A stretch of 64,000 bases of DNA from Butyrivibrio sp. CB08 (GCF_003625485.1 NZ_RAIR01000009.1:62001-126000); one strand, 5' to 3'. Numbered from the stretch's first letter, positions 41,486 through 50,920 are shown. Numbers and translations: made by a program. The notes: generated by a model from the letters alone, not told the origin.

Positions 41486-42058
41486 ATGATCAGGGGAAAA
41501 CAAAACGGAAGCCAAAAATACGAAGTTATATATGCGGATCCGCCATGGAGGTTTCGGGTCCGGACAGAAAAAGGAAAGGGAAGGAGTGCAGAGAATCATT
41601 ACCCGACAATGAAGCTGGAGGATATCTGCAATCTTCCGGTTAAAGAAATTGCTGCAGACGATTCGATTCTTTTCATGTGGGCAACGTTTCCGAATCTGAA
41701 AGAGGCGTTTGATGTGATCGATGCCTGGGGATTCGATTACAAGACCGTGGCCTTCGTCTGGGTGAAACAAAATAAAAAATCGGATTCACTTTTCTGGGGC
41801 ATGGGTTATTGGACAAGATCCAACACTGAGGTGTGCCTACTTGCAACCAAAGGTCATCCGAAGCGAATCAACTCAGCAGTCCATCAGGTTATCATCAGTC
41901 ATATTGAAGAACATAGTAAGAAGCCAGCAGAGACAAGAGATCGGATCGTAAAACTTGTAGGTGATGTCCCTCGGGTGGAACTCTTCGCAAGACAAAAGAC
42001 TCCAGGGTGGGACACCTGGGGGAATGAAGTTGAGAATGATCTGGAGCTGGTGGCATAA
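41486..42058 (+). CDS. MT-A70 family DNA adenine methyltransferase
   Basis: 190-aa N6-adenine methyltransferase of the MT-A70 class. The catalytic tetrad DPPW is in YADPPWRFRV (about residues 17-20); NHYPTMKLEDICNLPV, ILFMWATFPNL and WGMGYWTRSNTEVCLLATKG match phage and element-encoded members. The start is ATG 41486, with GGGAGG 10-11 bp upstream. It carries no cognate nuclease, so it is probably an orphan methylase protecting the element from restriction or regulating it. It ends in a bidirectional terminator facing the minus-strand GmrSD-like gene. Confidence 0.88.
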   Translation: MIRGKQNGSQKYEVIYADPPWRFRVRTEKGKGRSAENHYPTMKLEDICNLPVKEIAADDSILFMWATFPNLKEAFDVIDAWGFDYKTVAFVWVKQNKKSDSLFWGMGYWTRSNTEVCLLATKGHPKRINSAVHQVIISHIEEHSKKPAETRDRIVKLVGDVPRVELFARQKTPGWDTWGNEVENDLELVA

Positions 42059-42060
42059 AA

Positions 42061-42086
42061 ACGGAGAGCCTATATAAGCTCTCCGT
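42061..42086. terminator. Bidirectional terminator between convergent genes
   Basis: ACGGAGAGC pairs perfectly with GCTCTCCGT around CTATATAA. It lies between the MT-A70 stop and the GmrSD-like stop on the other strand. Confidence 0.8.
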
Positions 42087-42107
42087 GAATTAAAATCTAT
42101 TTAAAGG

Positions 42108-43802
42108 TTACCTTGCGTTTCCGTAAGGCCATACGGTTTTGATTTGCTCAAGCAATGTTCCTAGACGATTGTCAATTGAGGCTTCGTTCCATTCGCCATA
42201 TGAAGAAAAATCAAAAGTTTTCAATCCGAGAGCATATTTGTTATATCCATTATCGCCTGCAGCGCCAGATTTCTTTACATCAAATTCTCTGTTTTTAATG
42301 GATTTGTTGAGGCCTTTTGCTAATAGAGTCTTGTTTCCTAATAGACCGATATGATAAATTCTATCGTCTCGCTTTTCGGTTGAGTCTTCATCAAGTGGCC
42401 AATATGTATTCCAATCTTTTGGCATAATATGTTCCAGATCATAAGAATCGAGAGGGAGTACAGATGTACTTTCCATTCCAGGCTCTCTTAATCCGGTTTC
42501 TAATAGATATAACATACCTTTTGCCTGGGCATTAGTATGATCGTATGTGATTAGGTTCTCTAAATCATGATCTGTGGGTAATCTGTCTTCAGTTTCTGCA
42601 CCATCCATAATATTTTTATATAAATCATCGAAAGTGACTATTTTGTTAGTTAGAAGAGTTTTAAATTTCTTGTTGTAATTCTTTGTCCAATCATGACAGA
42701 GCATTCTGCGTACTATATATGTCTCTAGATAGCCGAAGATTTTATCGGCTTCTTCTGGTTTTGCATTTTTCAAAACATATAAGCAATATGGTAAAAGAGT
42801 TGTTGTGTCTAATCCAAAGAATACGATATTCAATCTATCTATTGAGTTCTTGTTTGAGTTTAATACTTCGTTTTTAATATCGGGCTTGATAAACTGGCGG
42901 TAAATCATTGCGTAGGAAATAAGGTCATTAATAAAACCAGTTTTCATTGCTGGGTTGTTTATAGATGGCCCAAGATAGTCCTTGTATACGTTGAACAGAG
43001 ATTTGTATCGTATGTCTTTATCAACATAAATATTGATGTATGAATAAAGAAATGTATCTAGGTTGCTATGCTTTTCTCTGCTTCCAACGATTGTATCCCA
43101 AAAGTCCTTTTCGGATTGGTCTTTTTCAAAGCATTTTTCCCAAGTATCTTTGAATAAGTCTAGCTCATCGTGGGAATATAGGGCATTTTTAAGTAGCTCA
43201 GCGGTAGTAAGCCTAACTCCTAGAGAGTTTATTGTATCGAATATTTGTTGCTCATCATCCTTGGCTTCCAGATCGATAGGGATAAAATAAACACATCTTA
43301 ATAAGGTGTCGATGTCATAATCGTCTGGTATTATATTAGCTTGAAAATACTGATATGCTTGAAATACATTGTTGTTGGCGAAATCTTTTTTGATATTGTC
43401 TGTTAATTCCTCATGATTAACGAGAATATCGAAAATGGGTTTATCGGTATGGTTGTGGCATAGTAAGATTTCGTTTTGCCTGTTAAAGAAAATATCTTTA
43501 AAATCCTTGTCGTACTTATCATTTTTTAATGCCAAAACCAGAGAAAACAAGATTAACGTGGTAAATCTTTGTTGACCATCAATAACTGAGCGCAGATCAC
43601 CATATCGGCTTCCACTTGGAGTGGGTTTTTGTTTCATTATATATGTACCCATAAAGTATTCTTTTTGATTGATGCATATTTCTCGAAAATCATCTAAAAA
43701 ACGCTTCCAATTTTCTTCGTCCCAAACATAGCTTCTTTGGAAGTAGGGGATTTCTAATAGTGTGGATCCATTGAAGATCTGTTGAATCTTTTTCTTTTCC
43801 AT
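42108..43802 (-). CDS. GmrSD-like DUF262/DUF1524 restriction protein
   Basis: 564-aa protein. The N-terminal DUF262 domain has the nucleotide-binding signature DGQQR (residues 75-79) and IPYFQRSYVWDEE. A helical middle is followed by a C-terminal DUF1524 HNH nuclease (YDLEHIMPKDWN, then IGLLGNKTLLAKGLNKSIKN). Fused DUF262-DUF1524 proteins are type IV, modification-dependent restriction enzymes (GmrSD, for example against glucosyl-hmC phages). It is encoded on the minus strand beside the LlaJI-type module, divergent from its regulator. Both catalytic signatures are present, so it is likely active. Confidence 0.88.
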   Translation of the reverse strand: MEKKKIQQIFNGSTLLEIPYFQRSYVWDEENWKRFLDDFREICINQKEYFMGTYIMKQKPTPSGSRYGDLRSVIDGQQRFTTLILFSLVLALKNDKYDKDFKDIFFNRQNEILLCHNHTDKPIFDILVNHEELTDNIKKDFANNNVFQAYQYFQANIIPDDYDIDTLLRCVYFIPIDLEAKDDEQQIFDTINSLGVRLTTAELLKNALYSHDELDLFKDTWEKCFEKDQSEKDFWDTIVGSREKHSNLDTFLYSYINIYVDKDIRYKSLFNVYKDYLGPSINNPAMKTGFINDLISYAMIYRQFIKPDIKNEVLNSNKNSIDRLNIVFFGLDTTTLLPYCLYVLKNAKPEEADKIFGYLETYIVRRMLCHDWTKNYNKKFKTLLTNKIVTFDDLYKNIMDGAETEDRLPTDHDLENLITYDHTNAQAKGMLYLLETGLREPGMESTSVLPLDSYDLEHIMPKDWNTYWPLDEDSTEKRDDRIYHIGLLGNKTLLAKGLNKSIKNREFDVKKSGAAGDNGYNKYALGLKTFDFSSYGEWNEASIDNRLGTLLEQIKTVWPYGNAR

Positions 43803-43949
43803 TCTTAAACCTCTCGTGTTAATTAGATTGCTATGTATTCAAATGCGCCAGTGATGCCTAAGCGACTAAATAACCATTACATATATTTTAATACAAAAGG
43901 CATATTAATGGGTGCTTTTTCATTCAGAGGTGGGCGGATAATTGTAACT

Positions 43950-43971
43950 CGTGTTCAAACCGTGTTCAAAC
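43950..43971 (+). repeat. CGTGTTCAAAC tandem duplicate
   Basis: Two exact, contiguous copies of the 11-bp unit CGTGTTCAAAC, followed by CGTGG. The 11-bp phase puts both on one DNA face. It lies in the divergent spacer, about 150 bp upstream of the GmrSD-like start. Confidence 0.7.
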
Positions 43972-44055
43972 CGTGGATGGAGTCCTTTTTATTGGATAGG
44001 TTTAAGAGGCATAATAGTATTGTGGAATATGAGGCAGCTTACGATTGCACGCTTA

Positions 44056-44097
44056 AAAATCTGATAGGACACCATTAAAATCTGTCAGGAAACGATT
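44056..44097 (+). repeat. Two 21-bp tandem repeats upstream of the HTH gene
   Basis: Two adjoining 21-bp units, each beginning AAAATCTG and ending in ATT (44056-44076 and 44077-44097), are identical at 17 of 21 positions. They end 40 bp upstream of the -10 box, as expected for a controller-protein site. Confidence 0.65.
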
Positions 44098-44200
44098 GAA
44101 TTTAGCGAACGCGTAATTGTTGGATGACTAAGTGAGTATAATATGATATCCTTATTAGTGGTTGATATGCATTTATGATAACGGTTCGGAGGAGACCAGA

Positions 44201-44407
44201 ATGCAGATAAGTTATAAAAAATTATGGAAGCTTTTGATTGATAAGGATATGTTGAAAAAAGATTTGGCTGCAAAAGCAGATATCAGTTCTACTTCAATTG
44301 CAAAGCTTTCCAAGAATGAAAATGTAAATACAGAAATATTAAGAAAAATATGCACAGCTTTAGAATGTGACATTTCAGATATTTGTGAAATGATTGAAGA
44401 AAAATAA
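44201..44407 (+). CDS. Small XRE-type HTH regulator of the R-M module
   Basis: 68-aa Cro/CI-type protein: WKLLIDKDMLKKDLAAKADI followed by SSTSIAKLSKNENVNTEILR. Start 44201 with GGAGGAG about 9 bp upstream. It lies 17 bp upstream of the first methylase gene, the place and size of a controller (C-type) regulator that delays restriction after entry into a new host. Tandem repeats upstream are candidate binding sites. The YozG-like subfamily is also possible. Confidence 0.8.
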   Translation: MQISYKKLWKLLIDKDMLKKDLAAKADISSTSIAKLSKNENVNTEILRKICTALECDISDICEMIEEK

Positions 44408-44424
44408 GACAGGAGAGTAAGGTT

Positions 44425-45357
44425 ATGAAAGTAGTATCGTTTTTTAGCGGAATTGGGGGATTGGATAAAGGCTTTTCTGATGCTGGTTATGAAGTGGTAT
44501 GGGCAAATGATTTTGATAAATATGCGGTAGAGACATACAAAGCAAATTACGACAATACTATTGTTCTCGGGGATATCAACGCCATAGACTTAGATGAAAT
44601 ACCAGATTGCGACGTAATAATCGGGGGATTCCCTTGCCAACCTTTCAGCATGATGGGAGAACAGCGAGGATTTGAAGATGCTCGTGGAACTTTATTCTTC
44701 AGAATCGCAGAGGTTATAAAAGATAAGATTGATAAAGGCCATAAACCCAAAGTTATTGTTCTTGAAAATGTAAAAGCGTTACGTACACATGATCATGGAA
44801 GAACATTTTCTACTATAAAGAGAATTTTGGAAGAGGATCTAGGATATAAAGTCTATGATGAGATTTTAAATTCTGCTGAACACGGTGTACCGCAAACAAG
44901 AAACAGGACATATATAGTTTGCTTTGCCAATGAAGATGTTGAGTTTTCTTTCCCGGAGAAGGAAGATCTTACTAAAACATTGCAGGATGTTTTGGAACAA
45001 GATGTGGATCCTAAGTATTTCCTTTCAGAGAAGATACTACCAACTATTCTGTCCAATGGGACAGGAGGCTATCATGCAAAGTCAGAGATAGATTTAAAAG
45101 TAGCAAGACCTTTGTGTGCAACTATGGCAAAAATGCACAGGGCATGTCAGGACAATTATGTAACGCAGAGAGGAAAGGTGAGAAGGCTTACTCCAAGAGA
45201 ATGTGCACGTCTTCAAGGCTTCGATGATTCGTTTGTGATTCCTGTTTCGGATTGCCAGGCATATAAGCAATTTGGAAATGCTGTTACAGTTAATGTTTCA
45301 AAGGCAGTTGCGGAGTCGGTTAGGACAAGTCTTGAAAATGTGGGAGAGTGGGCATAA
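44425..45357 (+). CDS. Cytosine-5 DNA methyltransferase 1 (LlaJI-type)
   Basis: 310-aa m5C methylase with all key motifs: I (SFFSGIGGLDKGF), IV with catalytic Cys71 (GGFPCQPFS), VI (VIVLENVKALR), VIII (QTRNRTYIV), and IX-X near the C-terminus (RRLTPRECARLQGF, YKQFGNAVTV). The target-recognition region between VIII and IX is short. It is part of a module with a second methylase, as in LlaJI, where two methylases modify the two strands of an asymmetric site. Confidence 0.93.
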   Translation: MKVVSFFSGIGGLDKGFSDAGYEVVWANDFDKYAVETYKANYDNTIVLGDINAIDLDEIPDCDVIIGGFPCQPFSMMGEQRGFEDARGTLFFRIAEVIKDKIDKGHKPKVIVLENVKALRTHDHGRTFSTIKRILEEDLGYKVYDEILNSAEHGVPQTRNRTYIVCFANEDVEFSFPEKEDLTKTLQDVLEQDVDPKYFLSEKILPTILSNGTGGYHAKSEIDLKVARPLCATMAKMHRACQDNYVTQRGKVRRLTPRECARLQGFDDSFVIPVSDCQAYKQFGNAVTVNVSKAVAESVRTSLENVGEWA

Positions 45358-45362
45358 ATATT

Positions 45363-46775
45363 ATGAATTTCCAGAACGATGTTACTGAGATTGTTTCATT
45401 TATAAATAGTGGATTAGAGAATAGTGCTGACAGTTATGAAAACACTTTGAAAAAGTTTACTACTGAGACTGGAGAAAAGTATTTAGACGAAAGAGCAGCT
45501 TATATACTAGACAATATTGAATCAGATGATGAATTGAAACGGGCATTTCTTAGACTCGAGAAGTATTGTCAATGTGTGAATGAGTGTGAAAAGTGTGTTG
45601 TAAAGAAGTATTGCAATACCTTTATCAAGATGGTGAGACATGCAGCTGATTTAGATGCTTTGCAGATGGTCGATTTGTTCTGTGGAGCAGGAGGCCTTTC
45701 TCTGGGGTTCTCACAGGAAGGCTTCGTTACAGCCCTGGCAAATGATATAGAGGAGTGCTGCGTTGATACATATGCGCACAACCACCCTGAGACACCCAGA
45801 GACCATATAGTGCTTGGTGACATCAGGTTAGTAACTGATCATTTAGAAGAACTGCTGCAAGGGAAAAATGTGGATATAGTTGTTGGCGGACCACCATGTC
45901 AAGGATTTAGCATGGCAAATAGGCAGAGACTAATCGACGATCCCAGAAATCATTTATATAAAAGCTATGTCGAGATAGTTAAGCGTGTACAGCCCAAGTT
46001 CTTTGTCATGGAGAATGTTAAGGGCATGTTATCAGTTGCAAGCCAAGTAAAAGAGGATTTTAATAGCATTGGATATGAAGTTGAATATCATGTGCTTAAT
46101 GCAAAAGACTTTGGAGTACCTCAGAATCGTGAAAGATTGATTTATATCGGAAACAGGATGGGCGTTGATAATGGGAAGATTTTTGATGACATTTTTGCAT
46201 TATCGAACAGTATTCCGGATCATGTTCTTGGGGATGCCTTATATGGGCTGAGACCGTTAGAAGCATTAAGAATAAAAAATGCAACGGAACTGGATACTAA
46301 GGAGTCCGGCTATAAAATTGAGAAAAATCAAACGACAGATGTTAATGAATATGTTGATTACATAAATCAAGGAAGAGAGTGCGGAATCACTTTAAATCAT
46401 AAGGCTCGTTATAACAATGATCGTGATATTGAAATCTTCGGAAGGATGTACCAAGGGGATAAATCCGATGATCCTAAAATTGCAGACATAATGCCATATA
46501 AAAGGCGGAATGGTATTTTTAAGGACAAGTATTTTAAGCTTGAAGAGAATAAAGTTAGTAAGACGATTACAGCACATATGAAATTTGACTGTAATATGTA
46601 TATTCATCCTACGCAGGCTAGAGGACTAACTCCTAGAGAAGCTGCAAGGATACAATCGTATCCGGATGATTACTATTTTAGAGGTGCGTATACAAAGACA
46701 TATATGCAGATAGGTAATTCTGTACCACCATTGTTAGGAAGGGCAATCGCAAGCTGTATCAAAAAATATATATAG
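45363..46775 (+). CDS. Cytosine-5 DNA methyltransferase 2 (LlaJI-type)
   Basis: 470-aa m5C methylase. Catalytic Cys179 is in GGPPCQGFSMANR; motif I is VDLFCGAGGLSLGF, motif VI VMENVKGML, VIII PQNRERLIYIG, and X MQIGNSVPPLLG. An extra 105-aa N-terminal region carries a Cys cluster (CQCVNECEKCVVKKYC) that may bind metal, unusual for this family. I use ATG 45363; a GTG at 45348 overlapping methylase 1 is the alternative. It probably methylates the opposite strand of the asymmetric recognition site. Confidence 0.92.
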   Translation: MNFQNDVTEIVSFINSGLENSADSYENTLKKFTTETGEKYLDERAAYILDNIESDDELKRAFLRLEKYCQCVNECEKCVVKKYCNTFIKMVRHAADLDALQMVDLFCGAGGLSLGFSQEGFVTALANDIEECCVDTYAHNHPETPRDHIVLGDIRLVTDHLEELLQGKNVDIVVGGPPCQGFSMANRQRLIDDPRNHLYKSYVEIVKRVQPKFFVMENVKGMLSVASQVKEDFNSIGYEVEYHVLNAKDFGVPQNRERLIYIGNRMGVDNGKIFDDIFALSNSIPDHVLGDALYGLRPLEALRIKNATELDTKESGYKIEKNQTTDVNEYVDYINQGRECGITLNHKARYNNDRDIEIFGRMYQGDKSDDPKIADIMPYKRRNGIFKDKYFKLEENKVSKTITAHMKFDCNMYIHPTQARGLTPREAARIQSYPDDYYFRGAYTKTYMQIGNSVPPLLGRAIASCIKKYI

Positions 46776-46790
46776 GGGGCATGACTAAGG

Positions 46791-48917
46791 ATGGCTAACC
46801 TGGGTTTGAAAGTATCAGATGTCATTAGCAAATTCTATGATGTAAGAGAAGACGATAACATTAGGGGCATGTATGAGGTGAGAAAAAAAGGTGATCCTAA
46901 TGGAGATTTGCTATGGTATTTTTTCTCAAGTAATAATGCAACGTATCATAGTTCGGGAAATGACTGTGTAATCAGGGATATCAATCAGAGCAATTCTAAG
47001 TATATTGATCGCCTTATTGCGGCATTTGAGAAAGCAAAAAATAAGGAAAAAAAGATTTTCTGGTTAGTCCTTGTCTATGGAGAAGGAATTGGATTGGTTC
47101 CTCAAGAGATGGAGTGGATGGCATCTGTTGAAACAAAGGTGGATTTCAATTCAATAACAGCCAGCCTCAGAATGACAAAGTATCCTAAAGGAAAAGGGAT
47201 TGCTGGCGAATGGGAGCCATGTTGCAAGCGTGTAGATCAGGATAAGTATTTTAATACGACCTTTATGAGCTGTAAGGATGAAGAAGGCGAATTTACTGAT
47301 GCATATATGAAAGATTACTTTGAACTATATGATAATCGTCCTTATCGTGATCTGATTGAGGTCGAATACACTCCTGAAAATGATAACGAGGATATTTTTA
47401 AACATAACCTGTTTGGGATTCATATCACCGATAAAAATGATGCTCTTTCTGAGGATAATCCGCATGTATGTATTGGATGGTCAGACATGGGAGATATGTC
47501 TGGCATAAAAACAAGAGAAGGACTTGCTGCAGAGTTCGATAAACATTATTCGAAAAATGCTCGAGGAAAGGGGCAGGATGTTGGACAGCTTTGGAGATTT
47601 CTTAATGATGTAAAGGTCGGAGATTATATTATTTATGCTGAGAGCTCCGTCTTTCATATAGGTAGAATCGAATCAGATTACTATTATGAGGAAGTTTCTC
47701 GGGACGAACAGGATCCTGATTATACTAACAACAGAAAAGTTAAGTGGTTAAAGACAAATATTAGCAGAAAAGATATCTCAGAAAACTTCCACAAATCACT
47801 GATGACTGCTATGTCAATATTTTCTATCAATGATTATAAATCAGCAGTTTATGAATTATTACGAGGCACTTATAAGAAGGATGAATTGTCTGTAGAAGGT
47901 GAGAGGATGAAACCAAAGTATAAAACAAATGTACATGCTTCGATAGAAGATAGAAATAGAATAGTGTTTGGCGCGCCTGGAACAGGAAAGAGTTTTTTGT
48001 TAAATGAAGATAAGGATAAGCTTCTTGGTACGGATAACGACAATTATGAACGAGTTACTTTTCACCCTGACTATACCTATTCCCAGTTTGTCGGAGCATA
48101 TAAGCCAATCATGGCTGCTGATGGTGAGTCTATAAAGTACTCCTTTGTCCCGGGCCCTTTTATGAGAGTATTTGTAAAAGCAATTCGAAGCGGGTTATCT
48201 GATAATCCTAAACCATTTTTGCTTCTTATCGAAGAAATAAATAGAGCGAAAGTTGCAGCAGTATTTGGGGATGTATTCCAGCTTCTTGACAGGGATTCTG
48301 ACGGCGTTAGCGAATATGAAATACAAACTACAGAAGACATAAGAAGATATTTGGAAAAAGAATTTGAAGGTCAATCAGTTGATTTTGACAAGATAAGAAT
48401 TCCGGACAATATGTTTATTTGGGCAACCATGAATAGCGCTGATCAGGGAGTTTATCCTATGGATACAGCTTTCAAGAGAAGATGGAATTTTGAATATCTT
48501 GGAATTGATGAGAAGGAAAAAGATATAGAGAATATAGGCAAAGTTAGTATTGCCAAATATGATGAGCCTGTTGTTTGGAACAGACTTCGCAAGGCAATTA
48601 ATAATAAAATGTCTAGAGACTTTAATATCAATGAAGACAAACTTATGGGACCTTTCTTCCTTTCAAAGAAAGTATTAGATTCTGATGAAAATGGAATGAT
48701 TAAAGATCCGGATAAGTTCAAGGATGCATTCAAGAGCAAGGTAATAATGTATCTTTATGAAGATGCGGTTAAGCAGAGCAAGAGAAAATTTTTTGATGGA
48801 TGCGATAGCAGCAAGTATTCATCGGTATGTGAAGCTTTTGATGTGATAGGAATGAATATTTTTGGAGCAAATTTCATAAGCAGCTATTATGAGCAAAAAA
48901 GGGATGATGCCGAATGA
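46791..48917 (+). CDS. McrB-like AAA+ subunit (R1.LlaJI-type)
   Basis: 708-aa motor. The N-terminal domain (1-200) is a recognition region without a named fold; an EVE-like middle (about 205-360; IHITDKNDALSEDNPHVCIG, GDYIIYAESSVFHIGRIES) precedes the AAA+ core with Walker A FGAPGTGKSFLL (about 393-404), Walker B FLLLIEEINRAKVAAVFGDV, and WATMNSADQGVYPMDTAFKR. In LlaJI, the McrB-like subunit drives cleavage together with the nuclease subunit. It lies 15 bp after methylase 2 and overlaps the nuclease by 4 bp. Confidence 0.9.
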   Translation: MANLGLKVSDVISKFYDVREDDNIRGMYEVRKKGDPNGDLLWYFFSSNNATYHSSGNDCVIRDINQSNSKYIDRLIAAFEKAKNKEKKIFWLVLVYGEGIGLVPQEMEWMASVETKVDFNSITASLRMTKYPKGKGIAGEWEPCCKRVDQDKYFNTTFMSCKDEEGEFTDAYMKDYFELYDNRPYRDLIEVEYTPENDNEDIFKHNLFGIHITDKNDALSEDNPHVCIGWSDMGDMSGIKTREGLAAEFDKHYSKNARGKGQDVGQLWRFLNDVKVGDYIIYAESSVFHIGRIESDYYYEEVSRDEQDPDYTNNRKVKWLKTNISRKDISENFHKSLMTAMSIFSINDYKSAVYELLRGTYKKDELSVEGERMKPKYKTNVHASIEDRNRIVFGAPGTGKSFLLNEDKDKLLGTDNDNYERVTFHPDYTYSQFVGAYKPIMAADGESIKYSFVPGPFMRVFVKAIRSGLSDNPKPFLLLIEEINRAKVAAVFGDVFQLLDRDSDGVSEYEIQTTEDIRRYLEKEFEGQSVDFDKIRIPDNMFIWATMNSADQGVYPMDTAFKRRWNFEYLGIDEKEKDIENIGKVSIAKYDEPVVWNRLRKAINNKMSRDFNINEDKLMGPFFLSKKVLDSDENGMIKDPDKFKDAFKSKVIMYLYEDAVKQSKRKFFDGCDSSKYSSVCEAFDVIGMNIFGANFISSYYEQKRDDAE

Positions 48918-50422
48918 GGATGATTTCCAGATTCGTCAGGGAACAGAGACGATATACAAAAGATGAATTAAAAAAGAGATTCGATTTTGACAGTGAAGAA
49001 GCGCTGGAAAGATTTATCCGTACACTAAAGACATTTGGTGTTCTTAAGAGTGTAAGAAATACCGATGTACAACAGGAAATGTCTGATATTGCCGATGAAG
49101 ATATAGAGATAACTGATGGGTCTGAACAGAGCGGTGTTTGCTTGTATGTCTTTGTGTACGTTGGTGTAATCACATGTGGAAGAAGAGTAATAAAGGTATA
49201 TCCCAAATATCTGCTATCAAAGTATTCTGAAGAAGAAAAAATAGATAAAATGCGCCGTATAGTAAAGGTTCTGGAACGGTACAGTAATTCAGAAGAACAG
49301 ATAATAAACATATATAATGGGGATGGAGATAATAAAAGCTTTAATCTTCTTGCCGTTATACTCTTTCTGCTTAAAGATTATTTTGAGTATGGAGTATATA
49401 CAAACAGTGAAGAAATTATTGAAGTAAATGGAGAAGGTGACATTCTATGGGGAAAAACTATAGATGAAAGCTTTGCATTGCTCTCTGAGAACAAGCCATA
49501 TTACATGGAGTTGTATACGAGGAAGACAGTTGATGATGATATGGATTATTTCAAGCGCCTTCATGAATATGTTATTACAGAATGCTCAAAGCAGCTTAAG
49601 GAAGCTGAACTGACCGAACTGTTTGGGCTGGAAACTGCAGAAATATCCGATGCTGAAATGGATGATTTTGGCGACAAGGAATATATTCTTGAAAGGATCT
49701 TCAAAGAGCTCAATGTTCAGTACAATACTCGTAAACAGATTCTTTTAAAAACAATATACGCATACATATCCCAGGATAAGAAACTGTTTGATGATAATTC
49801 CGGATTTAGCATGTATGGCACTACTGCCTATCATGCTGTTTGGGAAAAAATGTGTGCAGAGATCTTTGACAATAAGCTGCATAAGACTTTGCGTCAGCTA
49901 CAGCTGATTAAGCTGCATGCTACTCAACCAAGACCCAAGGTCGATTACATGATTGACGGTCAGTTGATTGAGGTTATAGGGAAACCCATCTGGGAAAATG
50001 AAGAAAAAGAAATAAGTGTTCCGGCACAGGAAACACTAATTCCAGATCTTATTACTTTTTATGAGAAGGATGGAGAAAAGCAGTTTATCATCTTCGATGC
50101 GAAGTACTACAACATAACGTTGGAAAAAAGACATGGAAGTGATGTGATCAAGGGAAATCCCGGAGTGGGTGATGTTACAAAACAGTATCTATATCATTTG
50201 GCATACAGAGAATTTATAGATGTATTTGGCTTTAATAAAGTAAGAAACTGTTTCCTTATGCCGACGGAAGGCGATGAGATCATAAAATATGGCAAGGTAA
50301 GAATGCCTATACTTGAGCAGATCGGACTGGAAAATATACAGATCAGGCTTCTTCCAGGAGATAAGGTTGCGGAAATGTATCTTGCTAATCAGAAAATGGA
50401 TATAGGATTGCTGGAATTGTAA
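48914..50422 (+). CDS. LlaJI-family restriction endonuclease subunit
   Basis: 502-aa nuclease of the LlaJI family (McrC-like role). The N-terminal half has a wing-like HTH (YTKDELKKRFDFDSEEALER) and the McrC-type segment VGVITCGRRVIKVYPKYLL. The C-terminal PD-(D/E)XK core is QPRPKVDYMIDGQLIEV, LIPDLITFYEKDG and FIIFDAKYYNI. It overlaps the AAA+ gene by 4 bp, so the two subunits are made together. Catalytic residues appear intact. Confidence 0.9.
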   Translation: MRMISRFVREQRRYTKDELKKRFDFDSEEALERFIRTLKTFGVLKSVRNTDVQQEMSDIADEDIEITDGSEQSGVCLYVFVYVGVITCGRRVIKVYPKYLLSKYSEEEKIDKMRRIVKVLERYSNSEEQIINIYNGDGDNKSFNLLAVILFLLKDYFEYGVYTNSEEIIEVNGEGDILWGKTIDESFALLSENKPYYMELYTRKTVDDDMDYFKRLHEYVITECSKQLKEAELTELFGLETAEISDAEMDDFGDKEYILERIFKELNVQYNTRKQILLKTIYAYISQDKKLFDDNSGFSMYGTTAYHAVWEKMCAEIFDNKLHKTLRQLQLIKLHATQPRPKVDYMIDGQLIEVIGKPIWENEEKEISVPAQETLIPDLITFYEKDGEKQFIIFDAKYYNITLEKRHGSDVIKGNPGVGDVTKQYLYHLAYREFIDVFGFNKVRNCFLMPTEGDEIIKYGKVRMPILEQIGLENIQIRLLPGDKVAEMYLANQKMDIGLLEL

Positions 50423-50453
50423 TAATGCTTCGAAGCATATGTGTGAGGCTGAC

Positions 50454-50897
50454 ATGGCAGATGTTTTGACACCTGAGCAGCGCAGAAAAAACATGCAGCA
50501 CATTAAAGGCAAGGACACTAAAATAGAGGTTATTCTGCGCAAAGAATTATGGAAAAGAGGATACCGGTATAGAAAGAATTATGATAGGCTTCCGGGACAT
50601 CCAGATATCGTCATCACAAAGTATAAAATTGCTATTTTTTGTGATGGCGAATTTTTTCATGGGAAAGATTGGGAGATATTAAGACCAAGGCTTGAAAAGA
50701 GCAATAATAGTGAATTTTGGATCAGTAAGATCTCCAGAAACCGTGAGCGTGACAACGATATAAACAAGAGGCTTTTATTTGAGGGATGGACTGTCATTCG
50801 GTTTTGGGGAACGGATATTAAGAAAAAGCCTGAAGAATGTATAAAGGTTATAGAGGAAGCTATATTCGATAGCAGAATAGATGATATAGAAGAGTAA
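50454..50897 (+). CDS. vsr: Vsr mismatch endonuclease
   Basis: 147-aa very-short-patch repair nuclease. It nicks next to T:G mismatches that arise when 5-methylcytosine deaminates, restoring C:G. Landmarks: LTPEQRRKNMQHIKGKDTKI, YRKNYDRLPGHPDIVITKYK with the catalytic Asp, and IFCDGEFFHG. Start 50454 is chosen for GAGG 6 bp upstream; ATG 50439 is in frame but lacks a site. A palindrome ATGCTTCGAAGCAT (50425-50438) precedes. Linkage to two m5C methylases makes biological sense. Confidence 0.92.
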   Translation: MADVLTPEQRRKNMQHIKGKDTKIEVILRKELWKRGYRYRKNYDRLPGHPDIVITKYKIAIFCDGEFFHGKDWEILRPRLEKSNNSEFWISKISRNRERDNDINKRLLFEGWTVIRFWGTDIKKKPEECIKVIEEAIFDSRIDDIEE

Positions 50898-50920
50898 TTT
50901 GTTTTTTTTTAGAGGTTTTG

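Larger units (their letters stand above)
43803..44200. promoter_or_regulatory. Divergent control region between GmrSD-like and LlaJI-type units
   Basis: 398 bp without a convincing gene (an 81-codon plus frame at 43833 lacks a ribosome binding site). It carries a TATAAT at 44137-44142, 59 bp before the HTH start, with no good -35 box. Two pairs of tandem repeats, listed separately, precede it. GGAGGAG lies upstream of the HTH gene start. Confidence 0.5.

Noticed and set aside
43833-44078. 81-codon plus-strand frame between the GmrSD-like gene and the HTH gene
   Set aside because: No ribosome binding site, odd composition, and it crosses tandem repeats in a control region.
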